DNA of 64,000 nt from Sphingobacterium sp. UGAL515B_05 (lineage in GTDB: Bacteria; Bacteroidota; Bacteroidia; Sphingobacteriales; Sphingobacteriaceae). The stretch spans positions 1,860,001-1,924,000 of the forward strand of contig NZ_CP109907.1 in NCBI RefSeq assembly GCF_033097525.1. The letters run 5' to 3'. Of this stretch, positions 1-9,141 are shown piece after piece; positions within the stretch are counted from its first letter, which is position 1; each line of letters opens with the position of its first letter. The translations under genes and the position numbers were made by a program. The notes under the pieces are model-generated. The model worked only from the letters and a program-made list of their open reading frames with translations. It was not told the DNA's origin and searched no databases.

Positions 1-1724
1 TTCACATTTTCAGCGCTTCAGCACAAGACTCTCAGGGCAATGACTATTATTTTGGAGAAAATTTTCATTTTAATGGCTATTCTACAGATAAGCGGATGAT
101 GGTAAGAAGCGATATTGTCTTTGTAATATCTGATAAATATATATCGCATATCTTCGAGGACTTTGACAACAACAAAACACTGCCGGGCAAAGGCTTAAAG
201 CAAATGCCTAATTCACCGATTCTTTTAGGCATAAAGCTAAACCCGAAGCTTAAAAACTTTATCTCGCCTAAGGTTCAAAATCTTTCTAAGACCTATCATA
301 GCTATTTTATACCAGACAGTTCTGATGCTACAATCATAGCTATGGGTATCAACAAGGACAATTATAAGGATTTTCTTTATCGAGTTGTAGAAAATGATAG
401 CATCGAACTCACACCTTGGACTCCTATCTCCACACTTTCTATGAAGTATGGCGCCAAAGTCCCCTATGGCTCAATTGGCACATTCAATTATCCGGGAAAG
501 TTAATTTTAGTTGAGGTCAGACACAGGAAAATTTACGGCATTAGAGACGGCTACATCTTGGATTGGCGGAAAAACAAGCGCCCTATACTCGAGCAAATCA
601 TTGCTCGTGGACCGAGTGAATATGGTTATTTCAATCTGCTCGATCGATCATTTAATAAAGGTTATGTACATCAATACGACGAATATACCGGCGCGCCGTT
701 AGATCTTACTTTCAATAAAGACAGTATTACTTCGCTGAATCTCGAATTTGAGAACCATGCTACGACTCCTTATTCTATCCAATTGATCAAAAAGATAAAA
801 AACGGCGCTGACACCATTCAGCTTGAATGGTGGACACAAGCTAAAAATTTTGAAGTGTCCAATAAATATCTGAATGAAATAGGGGAATACGAATTGCTGA
901 TCCATAAAACAGGGGACATTAATACCTATAATACCAATGAGATTCTGAGAATACCCTATCATATTGTACAGGCTCCACAACAATTTTCCTCCACACTCTG
1001 GCCCGTCTTATGGCCGACAACTCTCATTAGCCTAACAGTCATTGCGATTGTTTTTTTTACACTTCGATATAGAACGCGTAAACGTCTTGCAAAGGTTGAA
1101 CAAAAACGACAAACGCTTACTCTTCAAATCAAAAATATACAATCTCAACTAAATCCTCATTTTATGTTTAATGCCATTAACTCTATACAGAACTTAATCC
1201 AAAAAAATGACTTCAAAGGGACCAATCATTACCTGACTAAATTCTCTTCATTAACCAGGGCCACTTTAGAGAATGCCGAAAAAGAAATGAATACACTCAG
1301 CGAAGAGCTCCAATTACTAGATGACTACTTACAGATGGAGCAATTGAGATTTGGGTTCCAGTATGACATATTGAATAATTTAAAAATCCATAACGATTTG
1401 ATTGACATTCCAAACTTATTACTTCAGCCAATTGTAGAAAATGCTGTAAAACATGGCATTTCAACGCTAGGTTCTAAGGGAAGAATTGTGATCACAATCG
1501 ACCAACAAGGGCAGGATCTAGTACTCGGCGTAGCTGACAACGGAGCGAAATTTAATTCGGAGACCACCGAAGCCTCCGGTGGGTATGGCCTAAGATTAAC
1601 AAAACAACGATTGGCTCTTTTGGAACAGCTTTATCCTGAAAACTCCTTCCAAATACAAATCACAGCAAGTTCAAACATTACAGAAATCTGTATTGTCATT
1701 TCCCATTGGATAACTAACATGTAA
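1..1724 (+). CDS. LytS-family sensor histidine kinase (5' end outside window)
   Basis: The frame is open from base 3, so the gene begins before the window and the ATG at 96 is internal; 573 residues are visible. The N-terminal part is extracytoplasmic, with short beta-rich segments like those of the propeller/Y_Y_Y sensors common in Bacteroidota. One membrane helix lies near bases 1000-1075 and a short coiled linker follows. The kinase core is of the His_kinase (PF06580) type: LNPHFMFNAINS holds the phospho-acceptor His near base 1156, IVENAVKHG is the N box, and VADNG and GGYGLRL are the ATP-lid glycine motifs. It is expected to phosphorylate the LytTR regulator that starts 4 bp downstream. 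The signal sensed is unknown. Confidence 0.9.
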   Translation, partial: HIFSASAQDSQGNDYYFGENFHFNGYSTDKRMMVRSDIVFVISDKYISHIFEDFDNNKTLPGKGLKQMPNSPILLGIKLNPKLKNFISPKVQNLSKTYHSYFIPDSSDATIIAMGINKDNYKDFLYRVVENDSIELTPWTPISTLSMKYGAKVPYGSIGTFNYPGKLILVEVRHRKIYGIRDGYILDWRKNKRPILEQIIARGPSEYGYFNLLDRSFNKGYVHQYDEYTGAPLDLTFNKDSITSLNLEFENHATTPYSIQLIKKIKNGADTIQLEWWTQAKNFEVSNKYLNEIGEYELLIHKTGDINTYNTNEILRIPYHIVQAPQQFSSTLWPVLWPTTLISLTVIAIVFFTLRYRTRKRLAKVEQKRQTLTLQIKNIQSQLNPHFMFNAINSIQNLIQKNDFKGTNHYLTKFSSLTRATLENAEKEMNTLSEELQLLDDYLQMEQLRFGFQYDILNNLKIHNDLIDIPNLLLQPIVENAVKHGISTLGSKGRIVITIDQQGQDLVLGVADNGAKFNSETTEASGGYGLRLTKQRLALLEQLYPENSFQIQITASSNITEICIVISHWITNM

Positions 1725-1728
1725 TACC

Positions 1729-2496
1729 ATGATTGACTATATAATTGTAGACGATGAGATCAACAACATCGAGATATTAAAAAGATACTTAGATAAATTT
1801 GAGGGTATTTTACATTTAGTAGGCACCGCAATAAACGCTGAAGAGGCAACTGTTTTGATTAATGATCAAAAACCTGAATTGGTTTTTCTTGATATCCAAA
1901 TGCCAGATAAAAATGGCTTTGATTTATTACAAGCGCTAGAGAACAGAGATTTCGAAGTTATTTTCGTCACAGCTTATGACAAATTTGGTATTCAGGCAAT
2001 TAAATTTTCAGCATTGGATTACCTCTTAAAGCCACTTAATTTTGTGGAGTTAGAAACTGCGTTAGATAAAGCCATATCGAAAATTAAATTAAAAAAATAC
2101 AATTTAAGTCTAGAAAACCTGATTCAAAATCTTACGAACAAACAGCGAAAGACCCACAAAATAGCTCTGCCTTCAGGAAGAGAAACGCTATATGTTTCTA
2201 TTTCGAATATCATCCGCTGTAAGGCAGACAATAATTACACAGAAATATATCTTATTGACCGTAGACCGATCATTATCAGTAAGACACTTAAAGAATATGA
2301 TGATATGCTGTATGCATACGGTTTTATCCGTACACATCAAAGCCATCTTATAAATTCAGAACATATTTTATCGATCAACAAGGCGCAATCCGCCTATATT
2401 TTAATGAAAGATAATTCAATAGTGCCTATCGCAAGACAAAAGAAGGAATACGTATTTCGAACTTTAAGTAAATCAAAAACAAATTATGAAAATTAA
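1729..2496 (+). CDS. LytTR-family response regulator
   Basis: A 255-residue two-domain regulator. Residues 1-120 form a receiver domain with the acidic pocket VDDE near residue 8, the phospho-acceptor Asp55 in FLDIQMP, the conserved Thr/Ala in VTAYD and the Lys in LLKPL. Residues 145-250 form a LytTR DNA-binding domain (IIRCKADNNYTEIY, then FIRTHQSHLIN). The gene starts 4 bp after the kinase gene, so the two are almost certainly co-transcribed and form a LytS/LytR-type two-component pair. Its last codons overlap the next gene by 11 bp. Targets are unknown; LytTR regulators bind paired imperfect direct repeats, and none were identified upstream because the promoter lies outside the window. Confidence 0.95.
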   Translation: MIDYIIVDDEINNIEILKRYLDKFEGILHLVGTAINAEEATVLINDQKPELVFLDIQMPDKNGFDLLQALENRDFEVIFVTAYDKFGIQAIKFSALDYLLKPLNFVELETALDKAISKIKLKKYNLSLENLIQNLTNKQRKTHKIALPSGRETLYVSISNIIRCKADNNYTEIYLIDRRPIIISKTLKEYDDMLYAYGFIRTHQSHLINSEHILSINKAQSAYILMKDNSIVPIARQKKEYVFRTLSKSKTNYEN

Positions 2497-4015
2497 TCTA
2501 TTTTACCTACTCATCTTTATTATCCCTTTAAGAACCTTAGGGCAAACGAAATCGGATGATTTTCCAATAACGGCCCCTAATTATAGTCAATATTCTTTGA
2601 AAAGGTCATACCCTCAAATTAAGGGTCGCGTAGTCAATTGGTCCGCTAATGATCTACAGGAAATAAAGATAAAGTACAGTCTTGTAAATATCGGAAATCC
2701 AATGCAATCATCCTATCACATCAAGCTAGATCAAGATGGATCCTTTCTTATTACATTACCCGATAAACTTCCAAATCGTCAGATCTGGTTTACATTTGGT
2801 GATTATGTATATACCTGCCTCTATAGTGATGAATACCTTGAAATCACTTTTGATCTAGATAAATTAAAGAAGAAACTTGTTTATATGACAGGTGATGGGC
2901 TAAAATTCGGAGGAAAAGATGGTGATAAAAATCGGATTATGAATGAGTATATCCTGTTCAATAAAAGATATAATGAAAATTTTTCCGGTAAAATAAGTTC
3001 ACTCGCTACTGAAGATAATGACTATATAGCAAAATTAGACAGCATTTTTGCCTTTCAACAACAGATCAATAAGAAATTTTATACTGAATTTAGCAACACT
3101 TATCAAACATTGATTGATGGGGAAACAAAATCAAGCTACTACGCAAAGAAGCTTAAATATTTATTTCGGAATTCAATACAAGTAGATACAATCAGTGAAT
3201 TGCTCACTCCTGTCTATTCCATATCAAATGATTCGCATGAATACTTCCAGTTTCTGAATTATTACATGCAAGGTGTAGGCTTTAAGAAAACAAAGAAAAA
3301 ATTTAGTTTCATAAATCTAGCGTTATATTACGACGAAGTGCTGCCCTCCTTTTATGCAGATCTGCTAAAGTTACAATTTGAAGATAGAGATATCAAAGAA
3401 CAATGTAAGCTCTATAAACAATTAAGACCGACGCTACATACTGATTGGAGCAAAGATTATTTAGATTCACAAATTAAGGCATTAGCAAGAAAAATCGCTC
3501 AAATTGATTCTATCAGTGCTGCATCTGCAATTCTTCAACCTAAGAATTCTACTTTGGGAAAATTAATTATAAAGACGGGCTCTGGCAGCAGTCTTTATAT
3601 TGATCAACATAAGTCTGGAGAGGACCTTCTTAAGACATTAAAGGCTGTCTTCGCAGAAAAATTGGTTATTATTGATCTATGGGCGACTTGGTGTATTCCA
3701 TGCATTCAAGCTATGCCCTCTAGTAAAAAATTACATGCTGAATCACAAGTCGCCGAATTACCAATTGAATTTGTATATCTATGTACCTCCTCGGGATCAA
3801 ATGAACAAAAATGGCAAAATAAAGTATTGGAATTAAATCAGCCGGGCACACATATTTTTGTTGATTCAAAAGTTGTGACTGAGATCATGAATATCTTCGA
3901 CAAAGGAGGGTTCCCCTCATATATCCTACTTACCCCTAGAGGTCAATATGACTACAAGTCGATTTCGAGCATACAGGGATTGAGTTTGGATCTGCTAAAG
4001 CAAAAGCTCTTATAG
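2486..4015 (+). CDS. Secreted thioredoxin-like (TlpA/ResA type) protein with large N-terminal domain
   Basis: A 509-residue protein with an N-terminal signal peptide (hydrophobic to about residue 19, then GQ). Residues 20-350 are a largely helical region without a family I recognise. Residues 360-505 are a thioredoxin-like domain with the redox motif WATWCIPC (CxxC near residue 400) and the cis-Pro loop GGFPSYIL. It probably acts in the periplasm or at the outer membrane in disulfide or redox chemistry. Its start overlaps the response regulator by 11 bp, so it appears translationally coupled to the two-component system. Fusions of a long N-terminal domain to a TlpA-like domain are common in Bacteroidota; the substrate is unknown. 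Confidence 0.85.
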   Translation: MKINLFYLLIFIIPLRTLGQTKSDDFPITAPNYSQYSLKRSYPQIKGRVVNWSANDLQEIKIKYSLVNIGNPMQSSYHIKLDQDGSFLITLPDKLPNRQIWFTFGDYVYTCLYSDEYLEITFDLDKLKKKLVYMTGDGLKFGGKDGDKNRIMNEYILFNKRYNENFSGKISSLATEDNDYIAKLDSIFAFQQQINKKFYTEFSNTYQTLIDGETKSSYYAKKLKYLFRNSIQVDTISELLTPVYSISNDSHEYFQFLNYYMQGVGFKKTKKKFSFINLALYYDEVLPSFYADLLKLQFEDRDIKEQCKLYKQLRPTLHTDWSKDYLDSQIKALARKIAQIDSISAASAILQPKNSTLGKLIIKTGSGSSLYIDQHKSGEDLLKTLKAVFAEKLVIIDLWATWCIPCIQAMPSSKKLHAESQVAELPIEFVYLCTSSGSNEQKWQNKVLELNQPGTHIFVDSKVVTEIMNIFDKGGFPSYILLTPRGQYDYKSISSIQGLSLDLLKQKLL

Positions 4016-4046
4016 TGTAACCGCCAGCATTCATTAAAAACAAAAA

Positions 4047-4070
4047 AACCTGCAAAAATATTTGCAGGTT
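4047..4070. terminator. Bidirectional intrinsic terminator
   Basis: A perfect 10-bp stem, AACCTGCAAA pairing with TTTGCAGGTT, has a 4-nt loop and T-rich flanks on both strands. It lies 32 bp after the thioredoxin-like gene and just beyond the 3' end of the convergent tRNA-Glu, so it can end transcription from both sides. Confidence 0.85.
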
Positions 4071-4080
4071 TTATCTTTAG

Positions 4081-4152
4081 TAGCCCGTAGGGGAATCGAA
4101 CCCCTGTTTCAAGAATGAAAATCTTGCGTCCTAACCCCTAGACGAACGGGCC
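4081..4152 (-). tRNA. tRNA-Glu (anticodon TTC)
   Basis: The reverse complement folds as a full cloverleaf. The acceptor stem GGCCCGT pairs with ACGGGCT, the D arm is GTCT/GGAC, the anticodon stem CAAGA/TCTTG encloses loop TTTTCAT with anticodon TTC, and the T arm is GGGGTTCGATTCCCC. The discriminator base is A. The 3' CCA is not encoded and must be added after transcription. purD lies on the same strand 88 bp upstream. Confidence 0.97.
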
Positions 4153-4240
4153 TTTTTATGCAACTCCAATAACATTGTTGTTTTTGGAGTTGCAAATATA
4201 GATCTTAAAATCAGTATTCCAAAAAAAAATTAAATATTTT

Positions 4241-5515
4241 TTAAATAAGGTCAAAACCGATATCTCTTCTGAAGTATTTTCCTTCAAAATAGATCCTCCC
4301 AGCATCTGCTGTGGCCTGTTGAAGGGCTTCAAACAGCGTATCTTGCAATGTGGTAACAGCAATTACACGTCCGCCTGCAGTAACAATCTTACCATCCACC
4401 TCCTTCGTACCTGCTTGAAATACGATGGATTCTTTAACATTTTCAATATTGGCGATCTCTTTTCCCGACTCGTAATCTCCGGGATAACCTCCAGCAACCA
4501 ACATCACCGTCACGGCTGTTTTAGGAGATACTGTATAAGAACGTTGATCCAAATTGCCTTGTGCAACACCTTCCAGTAAATCCAACAGATCCGATTCAAT
4601 ACGTGGCAATACGGATTCAGTCTCCGGATCCCCCATACGAACATTATACTCGATGACATAAGGTTCCCCTTCCACATTCATCAAACCGATAAAAATAAAT
4701 CCTTTATACGGAATACCATCTTTTTTAAGTCCTTCAACTGTTGGTCTGATAATACGCTCTTCTACTTTATTTAAAAATGTCTCATCGGCAAATGGAACCG
4801 GAGATATAGATCCCATACCACCCGTGTTTAGGCCTGTATCACCTTCCCCAATACGTTTATAATCTTTTGCAGAAGGAAGCACTTTATATGAATTACCATC
4901 TGTCAAAACAAAAACAGACAATTCAATTCCTTTTAAAAATTCTTCAACAACCACAACCCGGCTAGCTTCTCCAAACTTTGAATCTGCAATCATCGCTTTT
5001 AGCTCAGCTTTAGCATCTTCCAGCGTCTCGCAGATCAACACTCCTTTACCTGCTGCTAAGCCATCAGCTTTAAGCACAATCGGCAATTTTTGCGTTTCAA
5101 GGTAAGCCAATCCCTCTTCCAATGATGTCGCATCAAACGACCTTGAAGCGGCTGTAGGTACGCCATGGCGATCCATAAATTGCTTTGAAAAATCTTTCGA
5201 ACCCTCCAATTGAGCGCCCTCCTGTTGTGGCCCTATTACGGGGATATGCTTTAAATCTTCCCGATTTAAAAAGTAATCATGAATACCTTTTACCAAAGGC
5301 TCTTCTGGACCAACGAGCACCATTTGCACGTTATTCTCCAAAACGAAGGTTGCAATAGCGGCAAAGTCGGTAACTTTAATATTTACATTCTGACCATACG
5401 CACCTGTTCCAGCATTTCCTGGAGCAATAAACAACTGATCTAAACGTGGACTTTTCGACAATTTATAGGCGAAGGCTGATTCACGACCTCCTGAACCGAT
5501 TATTAGGATATTCAT
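4241..5515 (-). CDS. purD: Phosphoribosylamine--glycine ligase (GARS)
   Basis: A 424-residue ATP-grasp enzyme of normal length. It joins glycine to phosphoribosylamine with ATP, the second step of de novo purine synthesis, in the cytoplasm. Visible marks are the N-terminal loop ILIIGSGGRE, the ATP-grasp nucleotide segment VLKADGLAAGKGV, the GDTGLNTGGMG loop and the metal-binding segment YNVRMGDPE. It is a single-gene unit here, divergent from the MG2/plug gene. An exact TAnnTTTG element ends only four bases before the ATG, so the transcript may have no leader. Confidence 0.98.
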   Translation of the reverse strand: MNILIIGSGGRESAFAYKLSKSPRLDQLFIAPGNAGTGAYGQNVNIKVTDFAAIATFVLENNVQMVLVGPEEPLVKGIHDYFLNREDLKHIPVIGPQQEGAQLEGSKDFSKQFMDRHGVPTAASRSFDATSLEEGLAYLETQKLPIVLKADGLAAGKGVLICETLEDAKAELKAMIADSKFGEASRVVVVEEFLKGIELSVFVLTDGNSYKVLPSAKDYKRIGEGDTGLNTGGMGSISPVPFADETFLNKVEERIIRPTVEGLKKDGIPYKGFIFIGLMNVEGEPYVIEYNVRMGDPETESVLPRIESDLLDLLEGVAQGNLDQRSYTVSPKTAVTVMLVAGGYPGDYESGKEIANIENVKESIVFQAGTKEVDGKIVTAGGRVIAVTTLQDTLFEALQQATADAGRIYFEGKYFRRDIGFDLI

Positions 5516-5519
5516 AAGA

Positions 5520-5527
5520 CAAAGATA
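5520..5527 (-). promoter_or_regulatory. Bacteroidota -7 promoter element for purD (TATCTTTG)
   Basis: On the minus strand TATCTTTG matches the TAnnTTTG consensus exactly and is separated from the purD ATG by only TCTT. A start site about 4-6 nt after the box would fall on or next to the start codon. No convincing -33 TTTG element is visible. Confidence 0.65.
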
Positions 5528-5638
5528 TTTTTTTTATGCTAATTTTAAGGTATCAGATCGTTTAAAATGAGACTAATATTTTGATTTATAAATTGATTAA
5601 AGGAAAATATTTTCTAATTTTCATAAAACATTAGTCAT

Positions 5639-8323
5639 ATGTACCCTAAATTACTGCTTTTAGTAAACTGCCTCCTATTCGCTTTGTTGGCGTCGGCCCA
5701 GATCGATCAGACGTTGCAGAAACTGGATACTTACCATAGCCAGCACATTAAGGAAAAAATCTATCTCCATTTGGACAAAAATGATTATTCGGCTGGAGAA
5801 ACCATCTGGTTTAAATTATACTGCAGCACCGCCCCTTTTAATTATTTGAGCAACATGAGTAAAATTGCGAATGTCGAATTGATTTCTCCAACCAATAAGA
5901 TCATTAAAAGTATCAAAATTCCAATTACACTCGGTCTAAGTATTGGCGACTTCAATCTGCCGGACACCTTGGAAGAAGGCTCCTATCGCGTTAGATCATT
6001 TACCAGGTGGATGCAAAATGACTCTATAGCGAATTTTTATGAACGCGTTATTCCGATCACGAATGGCCGATCCGATAATATCATAACCAAAAGTGAACTG
6101 GTCAAAAACGGAACAGAAAACATGTTCCAGATTAATCTCAAAACCATTCAGGGAGCCCCGCTAATTAATAACAGCATCAATTATACCCTACAACCAAACA
6201 ATAATAAAGAAAAATCCGGCCGATTAAAATCAAACGATAATGGAACAATAGCTTTGGAATTGAAAGATGACTTTAAAGGTGGAACACTGTCTTTACAATT
6301 TCTTTCTTTGGATAAAAGACGTATCCTAAAAAGTTTTGTTATCCCCGATCCAAAAAGCCAAAATAGCATTCAAATTTTCCCCGAAAGTGGCGAACTGATC
6401 AGCAACATATTATGCAAAACAGGTTTCAAAATCCTTACTCCTGCTGGATTGGGGAAAAAAGCCAAAATAATCGTGGTGGAAGAAAATCAAACGACTATTG
6501 CAGACTTTGAAACAAATTCACTGGGGATGGGAAGTATCCCGCTCGTCCTACAGGCAGGAAAAAAATACGTCGCTACAGCCCTTTTCGAAGACGGGTCTTC
6601 CACGAGCACAGCCTTACCGCCAGTGCTGAATTCCGGATATGTTCTTACGGTAAATTCCGGACTAAAGGATAAGATTGCAGCACAACTATCCGCGACAGCG
6701 GATCTGGTCAACGGCAAAGATATATATCTGGTAGCTCAATATAACGGCCTTGTATTCCATGCCGCAAAGCAGAAATTGAATGGCACAGACATCTTATTCA
6801 ATATCCCCAAAAAAAACCTACCTTCTGGAGTTTTACAATTATCCATCTTAACAGATCAAATGGTTCCTATTGCGGAAAGATTGGTGTTTAACTACAATAC
6901 GACATCGACCTTACTTCCTGTTTCCGTAGCACTCAACAAATCCAGCTTCACAACACGCGATAAAGTGATGGCAGATCTTTCCGTCAAATATGACGATAGT
7001 GACACGTCAAGATTTGCAGCCCTCTCGGCCTCTGTGGTAAACCTCAGCAAGGTTGATTCCACGACAGATCGTTATTATTCATCTATTGTCTCGGAGCTGC
7101 TATTGAAATCTGATCTTCGTGGCTTTATTGAACGGCCCAACTATTACTTTGAGGATTTAACGAACATTAAACTGACAGAACTGGACAATCTTATGTTGAT
7201 CCAAGGTTGGCGCAAGTTGGACTGGAAGAATTACGCAATTACATCAACCACTTCGTTGCTTCCTGAAAAAGGACTTACCATAGCTGGGACAATCAAGAAA
7301 ACGGCCCGAAAGGCTGTGGTGCCAAATGCCAAAGTAACGCTGATACCGACGAGCAATATGTTGCTGAGTGTGGATACACTGACAGACAATAATGGCCGAT
7401 TTTCATTTGACGAACTTTTATTTGCAGATAGTGTCAAGTTTATTGTGACAGGTGATGGCCCCAAAGAGAAAAAAAGAGTTGATATCGTTATCGACAACGC
7501 ACTCACTCCTCCTCCAAATCCGAGTAAAGATCAACCCTTGCTGGTTAACGACATCAATACCACGCTACTAACACAACTGAAAAATAGCCAAAAATTCCTT
7601 GGCGAATTGGAAGCTGCGGGCATAATCCAGAAGAGCATTCGATTGGAAGAGGTACAGGTCAATAGGGTACGAACAAATAAGGCAGACAAGAACTCCAGAA
7701 ACCTCAACGGCCCAGGAAATGCCGATCAGGTGATTTCGGCCGAGGACCTTTCCACTTGTACGACACTGGAGCAGTGTCTTGCGGGTAGATTAGTTGGTGT
7801 CATGTTTCGAAATGGTGTCCCTTACAGCACAAGATCCATGGGGTTAAACGGCGGAAGTCCCATGCAAATTGTTCTTGATGGGATGTATATTGAAGCAGAT
7901 CAAATAAGCATGATCAATGTAGCGGATATTTCTAGTATCGAGGTTCTTCGTAGTGCAAGCAATACGGCCATATATGGTATGTATGGGGGCAACGGTGTTA
8001 TCGTGATTACCAGTAAATCGGGAGATGCCATCTCCTCATCTTATACCCCTACAGGAATACTAACGATCACGCCAAAAGGATTATATGTACCTCGAACCTT
8101 TTTCAAACCTCAATATGATGCCACAGTCCAACATAAGCTTACACACGATCTACGGACAACAATTGCATGGGAACCAAATCTGATCACGCAGAAAGAAGGA
8201 AAAACACATTTCGAATTCTTTACTTCTGACGAACCTGGGACCTACAAACTAACCGTTGAGGGAATAAGCATGGATGGAAAAATTGCTCATCTGGAGTATT
8301 TAATAGAGGTAAAATCACAATAG
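5639..8323 (+). CDS. Secreted MG2-like protein with a TonB-receptor plug domain but no barrel
   Basis: An 894-residue exported protein with a signal peptide to about residue 20. Near residue 40 the segment KIYLHLDKNDYSAGETIW resembles the MG2 domain of alpha-2-macroglobulin-like proteins, and further beta-sandwich segments follow to about residue 680. Residues about 700-790 are a TonB-dependent-receptor plug domain (GSPMQIVLDG, SIEVLRSASNTAIYG, GVIVITSKSG). The C-terminal 100 residues form another beta-rich domain and do not end in a beta-barrel strand. It therefore cannot be a channel on its own. This architecture recurs in Bacteroidota under the name plug-domain-containing protein; its role (surface adhesion, protease inhibition, partner of a receptor) is not known. 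Confidence 0.85.
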   Translation: MYPKLLLLVNCLLFALLASAQIDQTLQKLDTYHSQHIKEKIYLHLDKNDYSAGETIWFKLYCSTAPFNYLSNMSKIANVELISPTNKIIKSIKIPITLGLSIGDFNLPDTLEEGSYRVRSFTRWMQNDSIANFYERVIPITNGRSDNIITKSELVKNGTENMFQINLKTIQGAPLINNSINYTLQPNNNKEKSGRLKSNDNGTIALELKDDFKGGTLSLQFLSLDKRRILKSFVIPDPKSQNSIQIFPESGELISNILCKTGFKILTPAGLGKKAKIIVVEENQTTIADFETNSLGMGSIPLVLQAGKKYVATALFEDGSSTSTALPPVLNSGYVLTVNSGLKDKIAAQLSATADLVNGKDIYLVAQYNGLVFHAAKQKLNGTDILFNIPKKNLPSGVLQLSILTDQMVPIAERLVFNYNTTSTLLPVSVALNKSSFTTRDKVMADLSVKYDDSDTSRFAALSASVVNLSKVDSTTDRYYSSIVSELLLKSDLRGFIERPNYYFEDLTNIKLTELDNLMLIQGWRKLDWKNYAITSTTSLLPEKGLTIAGTIKKTARKAVVPNAKVTLIPTSNMLLSVDTLTDNNGRFSFDELLFADSVKFIVTGDGPKEKKRVDIVIDNALTPPPNPSKDQPLLVNDINTTLLTQLKNSQKFLGELEAAGIIQKSIRLEEVQVNRVRTNKADKNSRNLNGPGNADQVISAEDLSTCTTLEQCLAGRLVGVMFRNGVPYSTRSMGLNGGSPMQIVLDGMYIEADQISMINVADISSIEVLRSASNTAIYGMYGGNGVIVITSKSGDAISSSYTPTGILTITPKGLYVPRTFFKPQYDATVQHKLTHDLRTTIAWEPNLITQKEGKTHFEFFTSDEPGTYKLTVEGISMDGKIAHLEYLIEVKSQ

Positions 8324-8359
8324 CAGCGCAAACAAATCGTTATATTTAAAGACAAGGTT

Positions 8360-9124
8360 ATGGAACATATTAAAACCAAAATAGAAGATCATATTTTAAG
8401 TATTTTCCTCGACAGGGGGAAGTCAAATGCCATCGACACTCAGTTATTGAAGGAACTGATAGACACCCTGGAATCTTCCCAGCAAAATGAAGCTATTTAC
8501 GGTGCAATATTGATTGGCAAAGAAAACTTCTTTAGCGCAGGGCTCGATCTAATTACCTTATTCCAATACGATGAAGATCAAATTCGGGAATTCTGGAATT
8601 TATTCCTGGAAGCGACATCATTACTCGCGGCTTTTCCAAAACCAATAGTCGCCGCAATATCTGGTCATAGCCCAGCTGGAGGCTGCGTACTAGCGCTCTG
8701 CTGCGATTATCGCATTATGGCCGAAGGGAATTTTGTGATCGGTCTTAACGAGATTCCAGTCGGACTCATCGTCCCTGAAAGTATATTTCAGCTTTATGCA
8801 TTTTGGATCGGAAAACGGAATGCTTATCAGAATTTGCTCGAAGGTAAATTGCTTTCTCCTGTAGAAGCAAAAACACAGGGTCTTATCGATGACATTGTTC
8901 CCGCCAATATACTCTTCAATACCGCAACAAAAAAAATAAAACAGATCACGCAGTTCAACCAAAAGACCTGGCAGACATCCAAATTGAACTTCCGAAAGGA
9001 AATAATCCTTAAATTGCGCGAGAATAGGGAAGAGACAATCCAGCGCATCCTCGAACAATGGTGGCTTCCGTCAACACGCTCTATTTTAAAGTCAATCATT
9101 GAAAACTTGACTTCAAAGAAGTAA
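8360..9124 (+). CDS. Crotonase-family protein, delta3-delta2-enoyl-CoA isomerase-like
   Basis: A 254-residue crotonase-fold protein. The oxyanion-hole segments FSAGLDL and GHSPAGGC are present. In hydratases the segment after GGC carries the first catalytic Glu; here it reads GGCVLALCCDYRI, with Val in that place, while the second Glu is kept in GLNEIPVGLIVP. That single-Glu pattern and the surrounding sequence resemble mitochondrial delta3,delta2-enoyl-CoA isomerase (ECI1) more than enoyl-CoA hydratase. It would move cis-3 or trans-3 double bonds to trans-2 during beta-oxidation of unsaturated acyl-CoAs. The substrate call is inference; other crotonase reactions are possible. A near-consensus -7 box, TATATTTA, sits at 8341-8348. 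Confidence 0.85.
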   Translation: MEHIKTKIEDHILSIFLDRGKSNAIDTQLLKELIDTLESSQQNEAIYGAILIGKENFFSAGLDLITLFQYDEDQIREFWNLFLEATSLLAAFPKPIVAAISGHSPAGGCVLALCCDYRIMAEGNFVIGLNEIPVGLIVPESIFQLYAFWIGKRNAYQNLLEGKLLSPVEAKTQGLIDDIVPANILFNTATKKIKQITQFNQKTWQTSKLNFRKEIILKLRENREETIQRILEQWWLPSTRSILKSIIENLTSKK

Positions 9125-9141
9125 TATTAAACAAAATCATC

